Of a stretch of DNA of 64,000 bases, positions 24,569 to 35,200 are shown piece after piece (within the stretch, counting starts at the first letter, position 1; every line of letters begins with the position of its first letter). Origin of the DNA: Omphiscola glabra. Lineage: Eukaryota > Mollusca > Gastropoda > Lymnaeidae. A program made the translations under genes and the position numbers. The DNA lies in the NCBI GenBank assembly GCA_964017045.1, contig OZ024801.1, positions 36,369,257-36,433,256 of the forward strand. Direction: 5' to 3'. The notes below the pieces were generated by a model. The model did no database searches, had not been told where the DNA came from, and saw nothing but the letters and a program-made list of their open reading frames with translations.

Positions 24569-24955
24569 CGGGAGTCACAACGGTTGGCAATACTGGGGTT
24601 AGGAAATGACTCCTTTCGGGAGTCACAACTGTTGTTAAGACTGTGGTCAGGAAATGACTCTTTTCGGGAGTCACAACGGTTGGCAATACTGGGGTCAGGA
24701 AATGACTCTTTTCGGGAGTCACAACGGTTGGCAATACTGGGGTCAGGAAATGACTCTTTTCGGGAGTCACAACGGTTGGCAATACTGGGGTTAGGCAAAA
24801 ACTCCTTTTGGGATTCACAACGGTTGGCAATACTGGGGTTGTGAAATGACTCCTTTCGGGAGTCACAACGGTTGGCAATACTGAGGTTAGGAAATGACTC
24901 CTTTCGGGAGTCACAACGGTTGGCAATACTGGGGTTAGGAAATGACTCCTTTCGA
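24569..24955. repeat. 48-bp minisatellite with a built-in hairpin
   Basis: About eight units of GGGAGTCACAACGGTTGGCA, then ATACTGGGGTTAGGAAATGA and CTCCTTTC. Across each unit junction TGACTCC-TTTCG-GGAGTCA forms a perfect 7-bp stem with a 5-base loop; some units carry TGACTCT-TTTCG-GGAGTCA with one weakened pair. Open frames on both strands (153 and 209 codons) come from the 48-bp unit and are not genes. Confidence 0.94.
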
Positions 24956-25227
24956 CGGACTGCCTCTGGAAAATTGATAGGCTGATTGCCTTGAACAGTG
25001 CAAGGCGGTGTTTAGGAGCACACGCGTTTGTTGACGGTCGGCGTTTGTGTGAGGATGACGTCACCGCAAGGTTGGCGTTAGTTCCTTTCTAGTAGCCATA
25101 GCCACGTAGATATATTTAGATCCCAAACCAGCAAAGTCAATATACCGGAAAGTCAATAATCCGCGACGACAACAATCCGTAATGTTGATAATCCACAAGG
25201 TACATTTTCCGCAATTTTTAAGTTCAT

Positions 25228-25335
25228 GATTATGCTTGTTAAATTGTATGTACATCGTGGTGAGCGCAGCAGTAGGCTGGGGTACCACGCTATAGAAAAC
25301 TACCAATAATAATAATAATAATAATAATAATCCGC
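25228..25335 (+). mobile_element. LINE 3' tail remnant with (AAT)n
   Basis: Contains GGGGTACCACGCTATAGAAA followed by ACTACCAATAATAAT. This is nearly identical to the 3' end of the LINE at 53318-53371 and similar to 20975-21031. Only the end of the 3' UTR and the (AAT)n tail are present. Confidence 0.8.
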
Positions 25336-25741
25336 GACGTCAATAATCTGAAAAAAAATCTATAATTCGCAAATTAATTAATCCTTAAACAATCACACAC
25401 ACATAAAATCCTACCACCCCCGCCCAATCCTCACACCCCCCCCCCAAATATAAATAAATTGGGAGGAGCCCAGGCTCGTACACGTGTCTTAAGGTCATCA
25501 CGTCCTGTTACTTGTCGCATACGTGAGGCCGTCCTCTGGAATTGGGTAAGTGCATAAACGAACTCTCATTAGGGCTGTCGAATTGTGGGTGTCAAGCTGA
25601 CAGGTCATGGGGCTCACAATAACGTGATGTCATCATGAGAAACAGGGGTTGGCGACACCTGGGGGGGGGGAGGGGAGATAGGAGATACAAGGAGGAATTC
25701 GACGGGGGTGTGAAAAAAATGATGAGGTTGAATGAGTGTGT
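25336..25741. other. Unique spacer, no gene seen
   Basis: Contains a C-rich run at about 25436-25446 and nothing recognisable as coding. Confidence 0.5.
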
Positions 25742-25934
25742 CAGAGGAAGGAAGGAGGGAGGGAGGGAGGGGGAGAGAGAGGGAGAGGAGAGGGAGGGGG
25801 TGAGGGAGGGGAGAGGGGGAGAGGGAGAGAGAGAGGGAGAGAGAGAGGGAGAGAGAGAGACTGAGAGAGAGAGAGAGACTGAGAGAGAGAGAGAGACTGA
25901 GAGAGAGAGAGAGACTGAGAGAAAGAGAATATAA
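25742..25934. repeat. Polypurine (GGGA)n/(GA)n tract
   Basis: About 190 bp, almost pure purine on the plus strand. It grades from GGAGGGAGGG through GGGAGAGA to (GA)n broken by ACT every 20 or so bases. It could form triplex (H-DNA) structures. Confidence 0.92.
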
Positions 25935-26030
25935 AAAATAATTCGAATTGAGGTAAAAAAAAAAAAAGAGGTGAGCGAAAAGGTGGGAATAGGAAAAGCA
26001 AAGTTTACGCAAATAGAATAAAAGGATAAA

Positions 26031-27615
26031 ACTTGCACCTTAGTAGAGTAAAAAGCAAGAACGTACAGGTTAGTAGAGTAAAAAGCAAGAACGTACAGGT
26101 TAGTAGAGTAAAAAGCAAGAACGTACAGGTTAGTAGAGTAAAAAGCAAGAACGTACAGGTTAGTAGAGTAAAAAGCAAGAACGTACAGGTTAGTAGAGTA
26201 AAAAGCAAGAACGTACAGGTTAGTAGAGTAAAAAGCAAGAACGTACAGGTTAGTAGAGTAAAAAGCAAGAACGTACAGGTTAGTAGAGTAAAAAGCAGGA
26301 ACGTACAAGTTAGTAGAGTAAAAAGCAAGAACGTACAGGTTAGTAGAGTAAAAAGCAAGAACGTACAGGTTAGTAGAGTAAAAAGCAAGAACGTACAGGT
26401 TAGCAGAGTAAAAAGCAAGAACGTACAGGTTAGTAGAGTAAAAAGCAAGAATGTACAGGTTAGTAGAGGAAAAAGCAAGAACTTACAGGTTAATAGAGTA
26501 AAAAGCAAGAACTTACAGGTTAGTAGAGTAAAAAGCAAGAACTTACAGGTTAGTAGAGTAAAAAGCAAGAACGTACAGGTTAGTAGAGTATAAAGCAAGA
26601 ACTTACAGGTTAGTAGAGTAAAAAGCAAGAATGTACAGGTTAGTAGAGTAAAAAGCAAGAACGTACAGGTTAGCAGAGTAAAAAGCAAGAACGTACAGGT
26701 TAGTAGAGTAAAAAGCAAGAACGTACAGGTTGGTAGAGTAAAAAGCAAGAATGTACAGGTTAATAGAGTAAAAAGCAAGAATGTACAGGTTAGTAGAGGA
26801 AAAAGCAAGAACTTACAGGTTAATAGAGTAAAAAGCAAGAACTTACAGGTTAGTAGAGTAAAAAGCAAGAACTTACAGGTTAGTAGAGTAAAAAGCAAGA
26901 ACGTACAGGTTAGTAGAGTATAAAGCAAGAACTTACAGGTTAGTAGAGTAAAAAGCAAGAACGTACAGGTTAGTAGAGTAAAAAGCAAGAACGTACAGGT
27001 TAGCAGAGTAAAAAGCAAGAACGTACAGGTTAGTAGAGTAAAAAGCAAGAACGTACAGGTTGGTAGAGTAAAAAGCAAGAACGTACAGGTTAATAGAGTA
27101 AAAAGCAAGAATGTACAGGTTAGTAGAGGAAAAAGCAAGAACTTACAGGTTAATAGAGTAAAAAGCAAGAACTTACAGGTTAGTAGAGTAAAAAGCAAGA
27201 ACTTACAGGTTAGTAGAGTAAAAAGCAAGAACGTACAGGTTAGTAGAGTATAAAGCAAGAACTTACAGGTTAGTAGAGTAAAAAGCAAGAACGTACAGGT
27301 TAGTAGAGTAAAAAGCAAGAACGTACAGGTTAGCAGAGTAAAAAGCAAGAACGTACAGGTTGGTAGAGTAAAAAGCAAGAACGTACAGGTTAATAGAGTA
27401 AAAAGCAAGAACGTACAGGTTAATAGAGTAAAAAGCAAGAATGTACAGGTTAGTAGAGGAAAAAGCAAGAACTTACAGGTTAATACAGTAAAAAGCAAGA
27501 ACTTACAGGTTAATAGAGTAAAAAGCAAGAACTTACAGGTTAGTAGAGTAAAAAGCAAGAACGCACAGGTTATTAGAGTAAAAAGCAAGAACTTACAGGT
27601 TAGTAGAGTAAAAAG
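26031..27615. repeat. 30-bp satellite with 11-unit higher-order repeat
   Basis: About 53 units of TTAGTAGAGTAAAAAGCAAG followed by AACGTACAGG, in perfect 30-bp register. The left third (to about 26450) is nearly homogeneous. From 26461 a pattern of variant units repeats every 330 bp: TAGTAGAGGAAAAAGC occurs at 26461, 26791, 27121 and 27451. The TATAAAGC variant follows it 120 bp later each time except after the last. The array is open on the minus strand for 562 codons and on the plus strand for 186, with no protein family resemblance. Confidence 0.97.
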
Positions 27616-27813
27616 AAAGACGTGAGACGATGCAGAGAAAGAATTAGGCTCAAAGAAGGAAGACATTAAAGCTAAAGAGGCTAAATGTATCAAGCATGAG
27701 ACATAAGGAAAATATAAATTCTAATACACCCGGGATATCAATACATGTGCAGGTTGCAAACTTGGAGTAGTCTCCGTGTGTGGTAACATGAAACTACGGG
27801 AATGTTGGTTTAC

Positions 27814-28526
27814 AGCGGAAGTTTTGGCCTACTTGACATCACTGGGACATTCATTTAATACAACAACGGAAGTTATGGCCTACTTGACATCACTGGGACA
27901 TTAATTTAATACAACAACGGAATTTATTACCTACTTGACATCACTGGGACATTCGTTTAATACAACAACGGAAGTGATGGCCTACTTGACATCACTGGGA
28001 CATTCGTTTAATACAACAACGGAAGTGATTGCCTACTTGACATAACTGGGACATTCATTTAATACAACAACGGAATTTATTACCTACTTGACATCACTGG
28101 GACATTCGTTTAATACAACAACGGAAGTTATGGCCTACTTGACATCACTGGGACATTCGTTTAATACAACAACGGAAGTTATGGCCTACTTGATATAAAT
28201 AGGACATTAATTTAATACAACAACGAACGTGATGGCCTACTTGACATCACTGAGACATTTATTTAGTACAATAACGGAAGTTACGACTTACTTGACATCA
28301 GTGGGACATTCATCTAATACAACAACGGAAGTTATGACTTACTTGACATCAGTGGGACATTCATCTAATACAACAACGGAAGTTATGACTTACTTGACAT
28401 CAGTGGGACATTCATCTAATACAACAACGGAAGTTATGACTTACTTGACATCACTGGGACATTCATCTAATACAACAACGGAAGTTACGACTTACTTGAC
28501 ATCAGTGGGACATTCATCTAATACAA
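27814..28526. repeat. 51-bp minisatellite, about 14 copies
   Basis: Units of GGAAGTTATGGCCTACTTGA, then CATCACTGGGACATTCATTT and AATACAACAAC. A right-hand subfamily reads ATGACTTACTTGACATCAGT. A 112-codon plus-strand open frame across the right end is an artefact of the 51-bp unit. Confidence 0.94.
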
Positions 28527-28911
28527 ACCGTTTGGTTTTGATACATATTCCAGCACAAAATATTTGAGGTTAATCTAGGGTCCATCCTATCTGAAACATT
28601 AACGACTCAGAGAGACACAGCCGTGTACAAAGTTTCATCTCTTTACTATTCGGTGATCAAGACAAGTTGAATGTGATCGCCAAATTAAAACAATATTTTG
28701 GGGGGTTAAAAATCGTCAAAATAACTTTTATAAAAAGTGTGACAAAAAAGTAAGACAACAAAATATTGTGCAAGAGTGAAAAGAAGAGTCGAAAAGCCAA
28801 AGTAGAGCTTTGTGGAAACAAAATAGATCAGAGTGTGGAAGAAGGAAAGAAAACATGATAGAAATAAAGATAGAAAGTAAGTAAGAAAGAAAGTAAGTAA
28901 GTGGGGACAAT
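28527..28911. other. Unique spacer, no gene seen
   Basis: AT-rich, ending in a short GAAAGTAAGTAA repeat that runs into the 42-bp array. Confidence 0.5.
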
Positions 28912-31535
28912 GAGAGAACACGGAGGTGAATGATGGACAGAGAAAGCTAGAGAAAGAGAGCACGGAGGAGAATGATGGACAGAGAAAGCTAGAGAAAGAG
29001 AGCACGGAGGAGAATGATGGACAGAGAAAGCCAGAGAAAGAGAGCACGGAGGAGAATGATGGACAGAGAAAGCCAGAGAAAGAGAGCACGGAGGAGAATG
29101 ATGGACAGAGAAAGCCAGAGAAAGGGAACACGGAGATGAATTAGGGATACAGAAAGCCAGAGAAAGGGAACACGGAGGTGAATTAGGGACACAGAAAGCC
29201 AGAGAAAGGGAACACGGAGGTGAATTAGGGACACAGAAAGCCAGAGAAAGGGAACACGGAGGTGAATTAGGGACACAGAAAGCCAGAGAAAGGGAACACG
29301 GAGGTGAAATAGGGACACAGAAAGCCAGAGAAAGGGAACACGGAGGTGAATAAGGGACACAGAAAGCCAGAGAAAGGGAACACGGAGGTGAATTAGGGAC
29401 ACAGAAAGCCAGAGAAAGGGAACACGGAGGTGAATTAGGGACAGAGAAAGCCAGAGAAAGGGAACACGGAGGTGAATTAGGGACACAGAAAGCCAGAGAA
29501 AGGGAACACGGAGGTGAATTAGGGACACAGAAAGCCAGAGAAAGGGAACACGGAGGTGAATTAGGGACACAGAAAGCCAGAGAAAGGGAACACGGAGGTA
29601 AATTAGGGACACAGAAAGCCAGAGAAAGGGAACAAGGAGGTGAATTAGGGACAAAGAAAGCCAGAGAAAGGGAACACGGAGGTGAATTAGGGACACAGAA
29701 AGCCAGAGAAAGAGAACACGGAGGTGACTGAGGGACACAGAAAGCTAGAGAAAGAGAGCACGCAGGTGACTGAGGGACACAGAAAGCCAGAGAAAGAGAA
29801 CACGGAGGTGACTGAGGGACACAGAAAGCCAGAGAAAGAGAACACGGAGGTGACTGAGGGACACAGAAAGCCAGAGAAAGAGAGCACGGAGGTGACTGAG
29901 GGACACAGAAAGCCAGAGAAAGGGAACACGGAGGTGAATTAGGGACACAGAAAGCCAGAGAAAGGGAACACGGAGGTGAATTAGGGACACAGAAAGCCAG
30001 AGAAAGGGAACACGGAGGTGAATTAGGGACACAGAAAGCCAGAGAAAGGGAACACGGAGGTGAGTTAGGGACACAGAAAGCCAGAGAAAGGGAACACGGA
30101 GGTGAATTAGGGACACAGAAAGCCAGAGAAAGGGAACACGGAGGTGAATTAGGGACACAGAAAGCAAGAGAAAGAGAACACGGAGGTGACTGAGGGACAC
30201 AGAAAGCTAGAGAAAGAGAGCACGGAGGAGAATGATGGACACAGAAAGCCAGAGAAAGAGAGCACGGAGGTGAATGATGGACAGAGAAAGCTAGAGAAAG
30301 AGAGCACGGAGGAGAATGATGGACAGAGAAAGCTAGAGAAAGAGAGCACGGAGGAGAATGATGGACAGAGAAAGCTAGAGAAAGAGAGCATGGAGGAGAA
30401 TGATGGACAGAGAAAGCTAGAGAAAGAGAGCACGGAGGTGAATGATGGACAGAGAAAGCTAGAGAAAGAGAGCATGGAGGAGAATGATGGACAGAGAAAG
30501 CTAGAGAAAGAGAGCACGGAGGAGAATGATGGACAGAGAAAGCTAGAGAAAGAGAGCACGGAGGAGAATGATGGACAGAGAAAGCTAGAGAAAGAGAGCA
30601 CGGAGGAGAATGATGGACAGAGAAAGCCAGAGAAAGAGAGCACGGAGGAGAATGATGGACAGAGAAAGCTAGAGAAAGAGAGCACGGAGGAGAATGATGG
30701 ACAGAGAAAGCCAGAGAAAGAGAGCACGGAGGAGAATGATAGACAGAGAAAGCCAGAGAAAGAGAGCACGGAGGAGAATGATGGACAGAGAAAGCTAGAG
30801 AAAGAGAGCACGGAGGAGAATGAGGGACACAGAAAGCTAGAGAAAGAGAACACGGAGGTGAAATAGGGACACAGAAAGCCAGAGAAAGGGAACACGGAGG
30901 TGAATTAGGGACACAGAAAGCCAGAGAAAGGGAACACGGAGGTGAATTAGGGACAGAGAAAGCCAGAGAAAGGGAACACGGAGGTGAATTTGGGACACAG
31001 AAAGCCAGAGAAAGGGAACACGGAGGTGAATTAGGGACACAGAAAGCCAGAGAAAGGGAACACGGAGGTGAATTAGGGACACAGAAAGCCAGAGAAAGAG
31101 AACACGGAGGTGACTGAGGGACACAGAAAGCTAGAGAAAGAGAGCACGCAGGTGACTGAGGGACACAGAAAGCCAGAGAAAGAGAACACGGAGGTGACTG
31201 AGGGACACAGAAAGCCAGAGAAAGAGAACACGGAGGTGACTGAGGGACACAGAAAGCCAGAGAAAGAGAGCACGGAGGTGACTGAGGGACACAGAAAGCC
31301 AGAGAAAGAGAGCACGCAGGTGACTGAGGGACACAGAAAGCCAGAGAAAGAGAACACGGAGGTGACTGAGGGACACAGAAAGCCAGAGAAAGAGAACACG
31401 GAGGTGACTGAGGGACACAGAAAGCCAGAGAAAGAGAACACGGAGGTGACTGAGGGACACAGAAAGCCAGAGAAAGAGAGCACGCAGGTGACTGAGGGAC
31501 ACAGAAAGCTAGAGAGGAGAGCACGAAGGAGAGAA
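28912..31535. repeat. 42-bp purine-rich satellite, about 62 copies
   Basis: Units of GAGAAAGGGAACACGGAGGT followed by GAATTAGGGACACAGAAAGCCA, with three subtypes: GAATTAGGG, GACTGAGGG and GAATGATGG. They occur in blocks. A block rich in GACTGAGGG at about 29700-29940 recurs 1386 bp (33 units) later at about 31075. The plus strand is strongly purine-rich throughout. Because 42 is divisible by three, long frames stay open on both strands, including 898 codons on the minus strand (28828-31524). I do not accept it as a gene: it has no non-repeat domain, and other frames are equally open. Confidence 0.97.
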
Positions 31536-31639
31536 AGATATACTCAACTAAAGGAGGACTGATAGGGTAATATCATGGAAATGTGCCGATATCGTGGTAA
31601 TAAATCTGGCAGATCTTTGACTAGAAGGCTAAGGGCGGC

Positions 31640-31945
31640 TGGGGGTGCCAGGCCAGCAAACAAGGAGGGACAGGGTGGGGGTGCCAGGTCAACAGACAAG
31701 GAGGGACGGGGTGGGGTTGTCAGGTGAACAGACAATGGAGGTGTGGGGGATTGCACGCCAACAGACATGAAAGGACATGGTGGGGATGGCACGCCATGGA
31801 AGGACATGGTGGGGATGGCAGGCCAACAGACATGGAAGGACATGGTGGGGATGGCAGGCCAACAGACATGGAAGGACATGGTGGGGATGTCATGCCAACA
31901 GACATGGAAGGACATGGTGGGTATGTCATGCCAACAGACATGGAA
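31640..31945. repeat. 36-bp minisatellite
   Basis: Units of GAAGGACATGGTGGGGATGG followed by CAGGCCAACAGACATG on the right. Diverged CAGGTCAACAGACAAGGAGG units lie on the left from about 31640. One unit is truncated at about 31795. Confidence 0.92.
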
Positions 31946-32244
31946 AACGTGGGGCAAGAAGCCCGGGAAAAAAACCACTACACTGATTCTGTTTCGTCCA
32001 AATAAATTGAAATTTTTAATGAGAAAAATAATCTGTTATTAATTGACCTGTGTTTTTCTATTATAATGTGAGTTCATTCTGAACAACGACAAAATTAATG
32101 TAATAAACGTTCTTCTTCTCTGGCATCTCTTCCAGGGAACCGAGATTTTTCAAATATAAAATAAAAACCAAAAAAAAAACAACAGCAACAAAAAAAAACA
32201 TTGTTAAGGGGTTGTATAATTTTAAATATTGTTTGTCATCATGT
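31946..32244. other. Unique A-rich spacer
   Basis: AT-rich with several A8-A9 runs at 32165-32200, next to the start of the 39-bp satellite. No gene is seen. Confidence 0.5.
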
Positions 32245-35200
32245 AAATCAGCCTCGGCATAGTCAGGACAACGTTGTCAGAGTAAATCAGCCTCGGCATA
32301 GTCAGGACAACGTTGTCAGAGTAAATCAGCCTCGGCATAGTCAGGACAACGTTGTCAGACGAAATCAGCCTCGGCATAGTCAGGACAACGTTGTCAGAGT
32401 AAATCAGCCTCGGCATAGTCAGGACAACGTTGTCAGAGGAAATCAGCCTCGGCATAGTCAGGACAACGTTGTCAGAGGAAATCAGCCTCGGCATAGTCAG
32501 GACAACGTTGTCAGAGGAAATCAGACTCGGCATAGTCAGGACAACGTTGTCAGAGGAAATCAGCCTCGGCATAGTCAGGACAACGTTGTCAGAGGAAATC
32601 AGCCTCGGCATAGTCAGGACAACGTTGTCAGAGGAAATCAGCCTCGGCATAGTCAGGACAACGTTGTCAGAGGAAATCAGCCTCGGCATAGTCAGGACAA
32701 CGTTGTCAGAGGAAATCAGCCTCGGCATAGTCAGGACAACGTTGTCAGAGGAAATCAGCCTCGGCATAGTCAGGACAACGTTGTCAGAGGAAATCAGCCT
32801 CGGCATAGTCAGGACAACGTTGTCAGAGGAAATCAGCCTCGGCATAGTCAGGACAACGTTGTCAGAGGAAATCAGCCTCGGCATAGTCAGGACAACGTTG
32901 TCAGAGGAAATCAGCCTCGGCATAGTCAGGACAACGTTGTCAGAGGAAATCAGCCTCGGCATAGTCAGGACAACGTTGTCAGAGGAAATCAGCCTCGGCA
33001 TAGTCAGGACAACGTTGTCAGAGGAAATCAGCCTCGGCATAGTCAGGACAACGTTGTCAGAGGAAATCAGCCTCGGCATAGTCAGGACAACGTTGTCAGA
33101 GGAAATCAGCCTCGGCATAGTCAGGACAACGTTGTCAGAGGAAATCAGCCTCGGCATAGTCAGGACAACGTTGTCAGAGGAAATCAGCCTCGGCATAGTC
33201 AGGACAACGTTGTCAGAGGAAATCAGCCTCGGCATAGTCAGGACAACGTTGTCAGAGGAAATCAGCCTCGGCATAGTCAGGACAACGTTGTCAGAGGAAA
33301 TCAGACTCGGCATAGTCAGGACAACGTTGTCAGAGGAAATCAGCCTCGGCATAGTCAGGACAACGTTGTCAGAGGAAATCAGCCTCGGCATAGTCAGGAC
33401 AACGTTGTCAGAGTAAATCAGCCTCGGCATAGTCAGGACAACGTTGTCAGACGAAATCAGCCTCGGCATAGTCAGGACAACGTTGTCAGAGGAAATCAGC
33501 CTCGGCATAGTCAGTACAACGTTGTCAGAGGAAATCAGCCTCGGCATAGTCAGGACAACGTTGTCAGAGGAAATCAGCCTCGGCATAGTCAGGACAACGT
33601 TGTCAGAGGAAATCAGCCTCGGCATAGTCAGGACAACGTTGTCAGAGGAAATCAGCCTCGGCATAGTCAGGACAACGTTGTCAGAGGAAATCAGCCTCGG
33701 CATAGTCAGGACAACGTTGTCAGAGGAAATCAGACACGGCATAGTCAGGACAACGTTGTCAGAGGAAATCAGACTCGGCATAGTCAGGACAACGTTGTCA
33801 GAGGAAATCAGCCTCGGCATAGTCAGGACAACGTTGTCAGAGGAAATCAGCCTCGGCATAGTCAGGACAACGTTGTCAGAGGAAATCAGCCTCGGCATAG
33901 TCAGGACAACGTTGTCAGAGGAAATCAGACTCGGCATAGTCAGGACAACGTTGTCAGAGGAAATCAGCCTCGGCATAGTCACGACAACGTTGTCAGAGGA
34001 AATCAGCCTCGGCATAGTCAGGACAACGTTGTCAGAGGAAATCAGCCTCGGCATAGTCAGGACAACGTTGTCAGAGGAAATCAGCCTCGGCATAGTCAGG
34101 ACAACGTTGTCAGAGGAAATCAGCCTCGGCATAGTCAGGACAACGTTGTCAGAGGAAATCAGCCTCGGCATAGTCAGGACAACGTTGTCAGAGGAAATCA
34201 GCCTCGGCATAGTCAGGACAACGTTGTCAGAGTAAATCAGCCTCGGCATAGTCAGGACAACGTTGTCTGACGAAATCAGCCTCGGCATAGTCACGACAAC
34301 GTTGTCAGAGGAAATCAGCCTCGGCATAGTCAGGACAACGTTGTCAGAGGAAATCAGCCTCGGCATAGTCAGGACAACGTTGTCAGAGGAAATCAGCCTC
34401 GGCATAGTCAGGACAACGTTGTCAGAGGAAATCAGCCTCGGCATAGTCAGGACAACGTTGTCAGAGGAAATCAGACTCGGCATAGTCAGGACAACGTTGT
34501 CAGAGGAAATCAGACTCGGCATAGTCAGGACAACGTTGTCAGAGGAAATCAGCCTCGGCATAGTCACGACAACGTTGTCAGAGGAAATCAGACTCGGCAT
34601 AGTCAGGACAACGTTGTCAGAGGAAATCAGACTCGGCATAGTCAGGACAACGTTGTCAGAGGAAATCAGCCTCGGCAAAGTCAGGACAACGTTGTCAGAG
34701 GAAATCAGCCTCGGCATAGTCAGGACAACGTTGTCAGAAGAAATCAGCCTCGGCATAGTCAGTACAACGTTGTCAGAGGAAATCAGCCTCGGCATAGTCA
34801 GGACAACGTTGTCAGAGGTTATCAGCCTCGGCATAGTCAGGACAACGTTGTCAGAGGAAATCAGCCTCGGCATAGTCAGGACAACGTTGTCAGAAGAAAT
34901 CAGCCTCGGCATAGTCAGGACAACGTTGTCAGGGGAAATCAGCCTCGGCATAGTCAGGACAACGTTGTCAGAGGAAATCAGCCTCGGCATAGTCAGGACA
35001 ACGTTGTCAGAGGAAATCAGCCTCGGCATAGTCAGGACAACGTTGTCAGACGAAATCAGCCTTGGCATAGTCAGGACAACGTTGTCAGAGGAAATCAGCC
35101 TCGGCATAGTCAGGACAACGTTGTCAGAGGAAATCAGCCTCGGCATAGTCAGGACAACGTTGTCAGAGGAAATCAGCCTCGGCATAGTCAGGACAACGTT

